Source of the DNA: Bombardia bombarda
Taxonomy: Eukaryota > Ascomycota > Sordariomycetes > Sordariales > Lasiosphaeriaceae
DNA length: 64,000 bases
Direction: 5' to 3'
Assembly (NCBI GenBank): GCA_030512295.1
Contig: JAULSR010000010.1
Location: forward strand, 620,001-684,000
Position 1 is the stretch's first letter. Every line of letters begins with the position of its first letter. Of the stretch, positions 1-10,581 are shown piece by piece. Made by a program: the position numbers and the translations under genes. Under the pieces are notes generated by a model. It saw nothing but the letters and a program-made list of their open reading frames with translations, had not been told where the DNA came from and did no database searches.

Positions 1-1
1 C

Positions 2-566
2 TCGCAGCCAGGACGAGACTATGGTCAACGGCCAAATGCCCGTCCGGTCAGCGACGGCTATGATCGCTACGGCGCGGGTCCTCCACCGGCAAATAGCAGG
101 CTGCCTGCGGCTGGATCAACTGCCAGTCTCCCGGGCACGAGGATGTCGTCTGGCCCTACGGGAGGCGGCGCGCCGCTAAAGTCTAGGCCGGGGCTGGCCG
201 AGAGCCTGGCTGGTCCGGGCGGGCGGAACAGCGCGCCGCCCGGGGGAGCGGGTGCGCCAGGAGGAGGCCTTCCTGGGCGCCCGGGCCCGGGTCCACACCC
301 GAGCAGTAGTCCTGCGCCGAGTGTGGCAAGCACGACGAAGCTGCCTGGGCATGGGGGGCCCAAGAAGCCGACGGATCATCCGGATGGGAAGACGATTGGT
401 CAGGGACCGGCGACTTTCGAGGAGATGGGGATTCCGCAGGGGAAGAATGATAGTGATTGTGTAAGTGTTTAACTTTGTGGTGTTGAAATGGAGTTGGTTG
501 TCAAAGTGGTGTTGATATGATGGGAGAGTATTTGCTAATCAGTCTGGTGTTTAGGTTGTCATGTGA
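2..566 (+). CDS. C-terminal part of a Pro/Gly-rich protein ending in a CaaX box
   Basis: The gene is cut by the window edge. The frame is open from base 2, so only the C-terminal part is present. The visible protein is low-complexity and rich in Pro, Gly, Ser and Arg. A 94-nt intron (461-554) with a GTAAGT donor and TTTAG acceptor splits the end. After splicing the last residues are NDSDCVVM, a canonical CaaX prenylation box; reading through the intron would destroy it, which supports the splice. Cys prenylation would tether the protein to membranes. A disordered C-terminus with a CaaX box fits Skt5/Chs4-type chitin synthase activators, but the Sel1 repeats that would show this lie outside the window, so the family is a guess. 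Confidence 0.6.
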
Positions 567-2223
567 ACAACGACAGCATCGAAACTGAAAAGGGGTTTGA
601 TAAGACATTTGCGCGCTACTATATTGGCATTACGTACGTCGTTGCATTGCGTTGGGCGACAGTTGGGGTAGCTTTTGATACAAACAAGCATGCATGCAGG
701 CAGTCAGGCAGATAGGCGGTTCCTTGTAGGATGGATGGGTTGGCAGATGGCTGGTGGATTATTCTACTACATCGCCGGTCAACTCTCGTTGAGTCTCTAC
801 CCGCCGAAGGCTATATACTTGGGGAGCTCTCATCTATAGGGCTTCACCCCTATATTCATGAAGCCGTTTTCTTTTTAGTCCAGGGCCTTCACTCGTCAGA
901 GCTTCACGCATCGAGGGTTGGTTTTGCTGGTTTGTCGATATCACGATCCGTTTTTCTCTTCCCCTCTCGCCTATTACCTATAAATCCTCACGCGATAAAA
1001 TCCCTATAACCGAACACACTTACATAGTACAATTTCCTTTACTACCTACCTTACATCGCCTAGTAGCTTTGTGGGAAAGGTGTGTTGGATATGGGAATAG
1101 GAATATGGATGGAGAAGAGTGAGGCGGATGGATGGCTGGGACAGATATATGCATATCTTGGGAGCATTCTCAGCAAACACACAAGCACGCATATACATAG
1201 ACACACAGGGAGAAATATTCTCATATTGTATATACGTATGTTGTTTTATTCATGAGCATAGATATGATTGTGAACTGCTACTGCTGCTGCTGCTACTGGC
1301 GGTGGTGATATCGCATTGTAAGATCCAGCCATGTTCTAGACTTTAAACACTGCCGCTACCTGGAGCTGGTCTTCGATGGTGGGGTTGGTAATTGCAGAAT
1401 GGTGAGTGAGTGATTAAGGCTTGGGAGATCGCGATGTTAGCTGTCCAGGACGGAATCATTTCGTGTTATAGTACATCACAACTCAATGTATTGACGGAAC
1501 AGAGATTTCAATGATTTGTTCTGCAGGTACTTAATAGATGAATCTATGCTAAAAGATTTCGTATTGGTGGTTGAGATTCGGGGTTTGATTTGGGTACGAT
1601 TTAGTGTACAAGATAGGTTTGAGCTTTTGCATACTATGACCAAAAGTTCAAAAGTGTGTTTGGAAAGACGTTCAGTGCCCAAGCTACTTAGTTAGGTACC
1701 TATCCTTGTGCGAGCCACTTATAGTTGCTGGCATGCTGAGTAAGGTATTGCAACCAAAAGTTTGTTGAGTTATAACCTACCTGGATAAGTAGGTAGTACC
1801 TGACTGTCTGGTTACCATGTTGAATGTTGCCATTTGGTTCAGGGAAGTCTGCACAACAAAGGCGGGTAGCAATTCAATATCGAAGAAACCGAGATTCTTG
1901 GCCGCTGATAAATGTCATCATAATGCAGTGCTGTTACTACTCCACTCTACTACACGGCAATTGTTAGAGGTGAGAGATCATACTCTCTAGAATCAGTGTT
2001 TGACTATTATTGTATCAATGACAAGTCACCATAAGAAAGACAGTACATAACAGAGCTGGACATTTGATTGTGTGTTTTGGCACAGCTAATATAAACTATA
2101 AACAAAGAAGTACAACATATACGCAGATAAGGTGGGTAGGTATCCGCAAACAAAACACGCTAAAGCATTATCCAAACGTTCATCAAAACGGCATTGACAA
2201 AGGCATATCAGCCGACGAGTATA
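567..2223. other. Intergenic, no gene seen
   Basis: About 1.7 kb between the 3' ends of the CaaX gene and the GMC oxidoreductase, which converge here. It is AT-rich and has short CTG and TAG-type simple repeats. No open frame looks coding. Confidence 0.6.
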
Positions 2224-4426
2224 TCAAGAGCTGAACTTGTACTGCTTCTTGATGACATCGGCGAGCTAAGAAGAAAAAGAAATATATCAGTTAATCTATT
2301 CGAAAAAAATTGACTCCAAGGAAACTCTGGGCATTGTGCAGTGAACTTACTCTCTCTCCCGCGGCATACATAGTCGCCGTCGGCGCAGCTGAAACCTCCA
2401 TGGGCCAGAAGCTGATATCCGCAACGCGCAGTCCCTTGATGCCATACACATTGTGATCGCTGTCGACGACGCCGCCGAGGCCCTTTGGCAGCATGGCGGC
2501 GGTGCAGCACTGATGGGCGTTGGACGGGTTGACCTGGCCGCGCATGACATTGATAATATCCTCGTCCGTCGTCAAGTTGGCACCAAAGGGGCTGGCCTCA
2601 GTGGGGCCCAGGGCCTGCATGGTGGGCGACGCGAACAGGGCGCGGTTCTTGCGGAACAGGGCGGCGTAGAGCTGGAAGTCGGCCGGGTCGGTGGCGGTGC
2701 GGTAGTCGAGGATAGGGTTGGCGAGGGGGTCGGTCGAGGCGATGTTGACGTAGCCGCGGCTCAGGGGGCGGAGGTGGTAGATGAGCGCGTCGTTGCCGGT
2801 GCCCCAGTGGAGGGTGCCGACGCCGATGTTGGGCGACTCGAACTGCTTGAGGATGAGGGCGCGCTGGGCGGCGTAGCCCGCGAGGACGGCGGGGTCGACG
2901 TCGGCGGGGAGGGAGTCGGCGGGGTTGCGGGCGCGGGCCTGGGCGGCGATCTGCTTGTATTCGGGTGTGGTGTCCTTCAGGGACAGCAGGGCGATGTTGG
3001 TGCCGAGAGTGCTGACGATGGTGTAGGCACTTGGGAGACCTGCGTCGTACAGAGCGCGCTGCTCCGCGTTGAAGGTGGCGTTGGTGAACATGCTGTCAGA
3101 GTTGGGCGAGATGTTGTTTGAGACTGCATCGCGTGTTAGTCTGTGAAACTGCGCCATTGGAATGGTGGGGACTAACATGTGTAGGGGACGGTCAAGGTGG
3201 ACTGGTCCTGCAGGTTCTGGCCAACACCGGGAAGATCGGCGACGACGGGAATGTTGAACTTCTGGAGCAGCTTCTTGGGGCCAACGCCAGAAAGCTGGAG
3301 AACTTTGGGTGTGCTTAGGGCACCTCCGGCAATGATAACCTCCTTGGCAGCATAGACGGTCGAGACGCTGCCGCCGGCGGTAGGGAGATACTGCACTCCA
3401 ATCGCCTGCTTGCCATCAAAGAGAACCTTGGAGACCGTGTTGGAGGCGAGGATGTGGTAGTTGGGCCGCGCAGCGCTGACACGGTCGTAGTGGTTACGAC
3501 GGGCATAGCTGCGAGTGTTGGTCCTGGCATCGAGGACCGAGGGGATAGCAAAAACGCCTGGTGTAGTTCCTGCATTCGGGTCCTGGATAGCTGGGAGGCC
3601 GACAGCCTTGGCAGCATTCCACCAGTTTCCTGATCAGAAGTCAGCATTCAGTCAATTCATGTATATATCAAGTATCGAACAGGTGCACTTACCAGCTCCA
3701 ACAAAGTTGAAATTCGGGTATGAATATTGTACTGGGCCAGAGTTGCCTCGTACAGAGTCGTCCCAGGTGATGTTTGCCTCCTGAGCATGGGCAACGCTCG
3801 GGCGGGTGAAGTTCTCGCTCTGGACATCAAGTCGAGTTAGCAACGTTGTTCAGGAAGAGTGAATGCTGGTTTCATCTCACGTACCTTGATGAAATAAGGA
3901 AGGAGCTTCTTCCAGCTCCATCCCCCGTTTCCGAGGGCACCCCATCCGTCATAGTCCTCGGCCTTTCCTCTGTGTAAAGTTAGCCCTGTGCAAAAGACTT
4001 GGTGCCGAAGCAGATGACATACCTCAGGAAGACCATGGCGTTGATTGTGCTGCCACCGCCGACAACTTGGGCGCAGACTGTGCCGATGGAGCGGTTATTG
4101 AGCGCCGTCTGGGGCTCAGTGACCAGGTTGGGCCAGAAGTAGAGGTAGGGGGCATAGGAGCCGGGGACGAGGATGCCATCTTGGCCCTGGTCAAAGGGGC
4201 CGGCCTCGATGACAAGCACAGTGACGGTAGGATCCTCAGTCAACCGATCAGCGAGGGTGAGGCCTGCAATGCCGCCTCCGGCAATGATAAAGCTGTAGTT
4301 TCCACCGAGGGCCTGGCGTTGGACAACGGTAGCATAGCGGGGGACTCGCCTCGAGCCGACCACGCTCGATACAGAGAAGGAGAGCAGCAGGAGGGGGCCC
4401 AAGAGGGCATCGCGAAGATGAACCAT
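2224..4426 (-). CDS. Secreted GMC-family FAD oxidoreductase (AA3-like)
   Basis: Six exons (4426-4023, 3969-3885, 3819-3693, 3629-3177, 3123-2351, 2265-2224) join in frame to 627 residues, usual for the family. A hydrophobic N-terminus (VHLRDALLGPLLLLSFSVSS) looks like a signal peptide. The FAD dinucleotide motif is AGGGIAG about 50 residues in, followed by the acidic VIEAG strand. QVVGGGSTINAMVFLR matches GMC signature 1, and AGGALSTPKVLQLSGVG matches signature 2. The C-terminal half has the substrate/FAD segment with NPSNAHQCC and the end block GLRVADISFWP. Family members oxidise alcohols, aryl alcohols or sugars with oxygen or quinones. The exact substrate cannot be read. The intron before exon 5 has a perfect ACTAACA branch site. 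Confidence 0.9.
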
Positions 4427-6567
4427 GTTGATTTTCCACGGTCGTCAAGGAATGATCAGAACGTGAAGGGGGAGAAGTGGTGAGAGAGGTCGTGATGCTG
4501 GCCGAGAACCGAGGGAAGGAGGTCCATCTCCATGTACCCTTTTGTAGTCGACAACAAAACGGCGAATTGACGAATCGCGCACGTCTCCATTTTCCAATTC
4601 CGTCGTGCATGCTTATGTCCATGTCAGGGCTGCCACGAGGAGCTGGAATAGGCATGGCAGCATCGCATCGTTCGCATGGCATGGCATGGTATGCATTGCG
4701 TGAGGAGGAATCCGTCCCCAAATTCGCGTGGCGGGAGAGCGGGGAAGCCCAGGGAGAAGGTTAGTGGTAACCCTCAAATCGAGTGATGTCTAGTCGCATC
4801 GTGGCAGACCAGAAATCGATAGAGTGGAAGGAATCCAACCGATCGGTGCCTTCCTCCCCTAGGTGCCCCCACCCGTTTCTGGCCGTCCCAAAAAATCATT
4901 CCCCCATTGCTCCTTCCCTCTGGGCCCTTTCTTTAGTTGCCTTTCTAGAGCGTTTTATTGCACCACTGATTCCGAGTCTGCCGAGGGCCGTTGAGGCCGT
5001 CCACTTTTATACCGTACCACCAACGTTCTTCGACATCTGGAGCTGATAAACAAGTGCAAAGAGTTGGAACTAGTTCGGATAGTTGCCAACAATCAGTCAG
5101 ACACCTGCAGAGCCCCAGCATGACTAAAGCACATGCTGAGCAACATCCCTGTAAGTATGCATCTTCAGCATCTTTCAGCTGTCGGCTCGCGGCAGGGTTC
5201 CTCGGCACTTGTGATCCTTCAGGATTCAACAGAAATCTGGAGTATCCTCCCTGAAAAATAACGAGCTAGAATAGGTCCAAAAGACTCTTTTCAACCAGCA
5301 ATTTGTCTTGTTGGAACATGGTTGGGACTATAGGGAATTATGAAACGTCCTCGAGGGATCGTCACTTATAGAAGTGAAATTAAATTTGGACACTGCCCAA
5401 AAAGAAAGCACTATAGGTGAGGGACAAAAATGCAACACTAAAAATTCACTAGTAGTCGCGGATCCAACTAGGAGGAGATAGTATGTCTTACCCACACTTG
5501 ATTGGGTATCTAGGGCAGAACGGCCAGGACGCAGCTCGGAGCTTTCTTGTGGATATGATCAGAAGTGGAGAAAGGTCGCGATAAGTCCGTCTGGGGTCTA
5601 GAATAGGAAGCTGACGAGTGGATAGCGACGACAAGACCGCTATGTGGATATTTAAGGCAATATGATGCTATCTCACATCTGATCAAGTGATATTTTGTCA
5701 AGCAATTGATGTTGGAAAGAACTGTAGCGTAGATAGTAGCTGAATTATAACACAAGCAGGACTGGCATGCTTCCATACATGTACGCTTGCACGTACGCGG
5801 CCCAGTGTGTGCCTATCTCTTCTGACTTAGTGACATGTAAATGTCATAGGTTAGCTGGAGGTTCGCAAGCATTGTAGATTAGCGGTGTTGTATTCTGCCT
5901 TTGCAAGGTTTCGAACGTCATAGACGCAGCAGTAGCATTACGAGGAGCTTCAGAAGTTGAAGTAATTGAACAGACTTTGAATTTTTGTTGAAAAGGTTCA
6001 AATCAAATATGTGAGTGTTGAAACACCACACCAGCTGGTACCCGCGCATAATTACATGAATGTATGATGAGCAAATCTCATAAGGCTATAACTCATGAGA
6101 AGATGAAGGGTAGCTTCATCATTAACTAAACTTACGCAATGGTAGAAACCTTAGCGGTTTCATTGCCTGGCGGCCACGATGGTCGCTATTTGTTTTTGCC
6201 TTATGGGAATGTCGCTTCTCCACGTCTTGCTACAGTTTCTACATACCTATCCGACAAAGGAAACAGGGCCGGTTTGATTCATTGCTCCTTACTTATTTGT
6301 CAATTGAGCCACGCATGCAGGCAGTAACACCTATCCTCTTCCATTGGCGTTCAGCACTTTTGACACGGCATAGTCGGAGCTTGCGGAGTTTGATGGGCGG
6401 CCTCTGTGTGCACATATGTGGCACGGATCCAATCATATAGGATAAATGGGAACGACTGGTTACCTAGTTGGCGGTTGGAGTTAGGCATCACCTTCCCTAT
6501 TGCATCGCACACTTTCGAAACATGTTCGACTGAAGCGCCCGTGAAGCAAACCACGCGAACAGCCTCG
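4427..6567. other. Intergenic, divergent promoter region
   Basis: About 2.1 kb between the GMC oxidoreductase and the HET gene, which are transcribed away from each other. Short open frames exist but none has splice partners, a recognisable domain or codon bias. I see no gene here. Confidence 0.55.
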
Positions 6568-8488
6568 ATGGCTTCAAGACACGATGAAGAGTTCTGCAGC
6601 CGCTGTAGCAAACTTGTAACATACGACGGGCTGTTGAAGCTCAAGTCGGGAGAGCGTTTTGAGCTTGGACCGGTCCGTGACGTTCTTTCCAATACCAAGT
6701 GTCGATTCTGCTTGGCGCTCAAGTCATGCATCGGGGAAAACTTGGCTCAGGACGAAGACGTCCATGGTGGCCCGGTCAACGTCTGTCTGGTCCCTGAAGA
6801 GTACGGGGTGAGGATTTGTACAGGTAGTCAACGACTAGGATCAAGAAGTTTGGTTACTTCGGACACATTCATCCTAGTTGCCGACGAAGGTATGTGTTGG
6901 TTTTGAGGAAAGCCTCACAACTATATCCATCTATCCCTTGCTGTACTTATTTTAACTTGTATGCAGACAAGTCAGAAAACCTAATAAGTCATCATCGGCC
7001 CCCTTGACAGACGTTTCGAGTGAGACAGTGTTCTCCATGGCACGGTCATGGCTCCGAACGTGTGAAGAGACGCACAAGAATTGCAGGAGGGACATCACCG
7101 TGCCGCTACTACCATCTCGCGTTATCGATGTAAATCCTGGTGTGGTGGGCGTGGCTGCACGAATTCTGGAAACTGTGAAGGGCCAGCGAGCCCGTTACCT
7201 CTGCCTCAGTTACTGCTGGGGTGGTCCGCAAAAGATCATGGCCACACGAGCGTCAATACAATCTCTCACACAGGAGATTCCCGTACAGGACCTCGGCCTC
7301 ACCATCCAAGACGCCATTGAGACGACAAGACGCCTCGGCTTCCGATATCTCTGGGTCGACGCATTATGCGTTGTGCAGGACGACGATCGGGACAAGTTAA
7401 CCGAGATTCCGGAAATGGGATCAATATTCCACAACGCGACAGCTACCATCTCAGCAGCTATCTCCTCGTCATCTTACTCTGGATTTCTCCGTGTATCTCG
7501 TGACGCCAGCATGAAGCAGCACTTGGGAGGACATGACTTTCAAATCACACTCCCCAACAACACAACCACCACTGTCTCCCTCTTTTTCTTCGACCATACC
7601 AATTTCAGTCGGGGACCCACATACCCGCTTAGTGCTCGTGCCTGGGCCCTCCAGGAAGATGTCCTCTCCCAACGCAAACTCGTCTTCTCCAACTACGAGC
7701 TCCTTGTCGAGTGCCACGGCGAGTGTGGCTCCAGCCGCTGGCAGCCCTGGCCCCTGCGCGAGAGTTTCATAAAATACACCGATCCCAGCAGCTACTCCCA
7801 ATTCTGGATGCTGGTGGACAAAGAAAGAATGGGAGATGGTATCAAGTACCTTGCCCCCGCGAGCACGGCGACGAGCCTCATCATAGCATATTCGCGCCGC
7901 CTCCTAACTGACCCTGAGGACAGGCTACATGCCTTCCAGGGAATCGCCGACATGGTTGGCGCACGCATTGGTGAGACGGTGCGCTTTGGAATCTTTCTGT
8001 CGCTGCCCGTAACGCTCGCTTGGTGGACTCTACATCCGGCAAAAGTGCGCTCGTCCCGTGCGCCGACCTGGTCGTGGGCATCGCTGGACTGTGGGGTTTC
8101 TTGTTTCTCGCCTGTAGACTCAGATTTGTCGATCAAGGCCTCAATGAGACTTGATGATCATGGGAGTGATGGAAGAAAATTGCTTGTCAATGGGCGTGTT
8201 ATTGAGGGTGCGGATTGGGATAGTAATAGACATCCGGACGATGCGTATGATTACATACGGAAACCACCAGTAATTAGGGAAGGAAGAGGGATTAGTCTTG
8301 ATATTGAGGGTGAGCTACCCAATCCGAGGGATAGGACTTATCTATGCTTGTTTCGCTTTAAAATTTGGGATTGTGTTTTGGTTCTTGAGCGTATTGGCCC
8401 GGGTCTATATCGGAGGACGGGGCTCTACGAAGGGAATGCGTTTGTGGGTGCATGGAGTGAGAAGCCACGTGAGATGATGATAGAATGA
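6568..8488 (+). CDS. HET-domain (heterokaryon incompatibility) protein
   Basis: Two exons (6568-6889, 7011-8488) give 599 residues. The chosen acceptor (CCCTTGACAG) is the second candidate; the first AG leads to a stop after 13 codons. The start chosen is MASRHDEEFCSRC, followed by a Cys-rich segment (FCSRCSKL, CRFCLALKSC) common in front of HET domains. The HET core is clear: YLCLSYCWGG, then YLWVDALCVVQDD, an acidic stretch ending in MGSIFHNATATISAA, and ARAWALQEDVLSQRKLVF. HET proteins trigger cell death when incompatible fungal cells fuse, but most of the family have no tested role. No NACHT, WD or TPR partner domain is seen, so this is the simple HET-only type. Confidence 0.92.
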
Positions 8489-9126
8489 CCTTGGTTAATT
8501 CATGTTATGTTTATGGAATGATTTCACAAAGTAACAAATGGTGTGACATTACTGTAAGCTGAGTACTACGCGCAAACTGGAGAATTGACAAGAAGAGATA
8601 TCATTCGAGGCTCAGATAATGGATGGCATTCCCGGAGACTACATCCTCCATCACAGCATATTTTCCACCACCATATTGGCTTGCACCTTCCAAATTCGCT
8701 GATAGATGTTTTGAGAACCAACGGAAGGTGCGTTGGGCACGATCCGGCTACTCACACTGTATATACACCCGTAGCCCAGCTCGCCCAGGCAGGTATAGTA
8801 TGAGTAAAAAAGTCTGGCCCCCTTCCCGATTTTACCACCTGATTGTACCCAAGCTCGGATGAGTCTTTGATCATCGATTTCAACCAGTTCGATACCAACT
8901 TTAGCATCGTCGCTACCTTGATCTTATCCAAATCGTACATTATTTTAATCGCAATCCGGCTGCTGAATCGGTTGGTAGCTTTCTCTCAGCGAACTGAGCT
9001 TGTTTACCCTCGGGCCAGGCAGACACACAGCGCGTGTAGTTCGGACGAAACGCTGGGTCCACGCGCGTTCCCAGGAGTGACCAAAATCCTCAACGGACCA
9101 ATCAACGGTGTTTATACTAATCGCAG
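8489..9126. other. Intergenic or undetected 5' exons of the next gene
   Basis: Follows the HET gene. The first exon of the next gene probably lies here, because its first recognisable exon opens after a good intron end (TACTAATCGCAG at 9115-9126). I could not fix the matching donor or the start codon. Confidence 0.4.
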
Positions 9127-9851
9127 GTGGTTCACGCACCGGTTCAACTTTTTCCTTTACAACACAACACTGCACTTGCTTTGAACCCCAACCCGGACGA
9201 GTATGAGTTTCCAATCTCAAGGTAACAATGGCCCAGGCTAGAATGCACTCCCAAATCACAGGAGTGTGACGGATCGAAATGCGGACGAACAAGCCCGTCT
9301 GTTCTGGATCAATAACAATGTGGCGGGCTTGAAAAACACGAGCGTCCCACTGGTAAACCACCTCCAGACCCGTGCAGGGCGATTTCGTCCAAGAACTGGA
9401 GGCTTGTCTGGAATCGATGAACAACGCGCTGATGGAGGCTGCCTTTGAAGCTGGAGACATCTGTTTGCGGTGGGACGTCCACATGAGAGGGATGGAAACG
9501 CTTCTTTGGAAGCACTACTGTAGGTGTCTGAAAATTGGAATCATTCATCTTGTCATATTGCTAACAGCACAGTAGTCCCTAACTCCAAATTCCCCTTAAT
9601 GATGTCCCAGATTGAGCATGATGGCCCCTTTTCGACAGAGTATCACAATTACCGCAAGGATCAGATTGCGCAAGGCCGTATCCAGCCGCCGATGAGTCTG
9701 TTCGGCAATTCTGATAAGTGCTGTTCGGTGTAAGATACCTACACTATCTACCTTGTTTTGCGGCGGTGCTAACGAGTCTTTCAGGGGTTTTCAAGAGATT
9801 GCCGCAGATCTGTTACAAAAGAGGAAAATACACCAGAAGAGCGATGCTTAG
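9127..9851 (+). CDS. Unrecognised multi-exon protein, 5' end unresolved, with one frame switch
   Basis: Four consecutive exons agree in phase: 9127-9200, 9262-9519, 9573-9729 and 9785-9851. The introns have GTATGA, GTAGGT and GTAAGA donors and CTAAC branch sites (TGCTAACA, TGCTAACG). The reading frame breaks once, near 9376: upstream the product reads LVNHLQTRAG, downstream DFVQELEACLES, and removing one G of the GGG run joins them. A 25-nt intron (9352-9376) would also join them but is implausibly short. The spliced phases only close if one base is removed. The fragment is roughly 180 residues, hydrophilic, with an amphipathic helical stretch and no signal peptide seen. It lies just downstream of a HET gene. 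No family recognised. Confidence 0.5.
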
Positions 9852-10581
9852 TAGCTACCGAGGCATCATCGCTTTTGGCACAACATCTGTGTTGTTCGGA
9901 TGCCATACTGAAGAGAGAAAGTTTTAAAAACAACCTGGGGAAACATGGCACTGAAAGTTCAATGTTGCAGCACTGCAGCAAACAAGCTTCAATAGGCGGA
10001 CAAAGAATGGCGTTTCGTTATAGGAGAGGCATTGGGACAAAGGAATGAGCAATAGCTAGGCCCAGAGAACGAGAATACAGCCCCCAAACTCATACAAAAT
10101 CAAATACTGAATGGTGAGATCATGATATAAACCCCAATTTAGCACCACATAGCTGGGTATGTCGGGGATAGATTGTTCGTATCATCCCGCACATTAGGCT
10201 GCGTGCCTGGGACGATAAAAATGCCCCGACTAATTTTGCCCATCAAGTATTACCCACCGATACCTCTCAGCTCTCTCATCCCTTCTCACACTCCTCAGGA
10301 ATGCGCAGCCAACAAACATCACCAGCAGCCCACATGATGCAATTGCTTCTTCCGTTCCAGACGAAACTGACGTGCTCGTTCGGCTAAATGGCGACCCGAT
10401 AGTCAATATGAAAAACTGTTTGGATAAAACCCACAAACCTTTTCATCCCTACTCGCGGGGTGGGCAGATAAGGAAATAGCTACAAAAAAAGAAGAAAAAT
10501 GTCGAGTCTCCCAGACGAGATAGTATGGAAGCTTTTTCACCAAAACATCACCCTCTACTTCTAGTAAGTGAGTTGTGAAAG
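9852..10581. other. Intergenic
   Basis: Leads into the S33 peptidase-like gene. A 68-residue minus-strand frame at 10230-10436 has one hydrophobic stretch but no other support. No gene called. Confidence 0.5.

Noticed and set aside
9352..9376. A 25-nt intron in the unknown gene after the HET gene
   Set aside because: Far below the 50-nt lower limit of the other introns here; a one-base indel in GGG is simpler.
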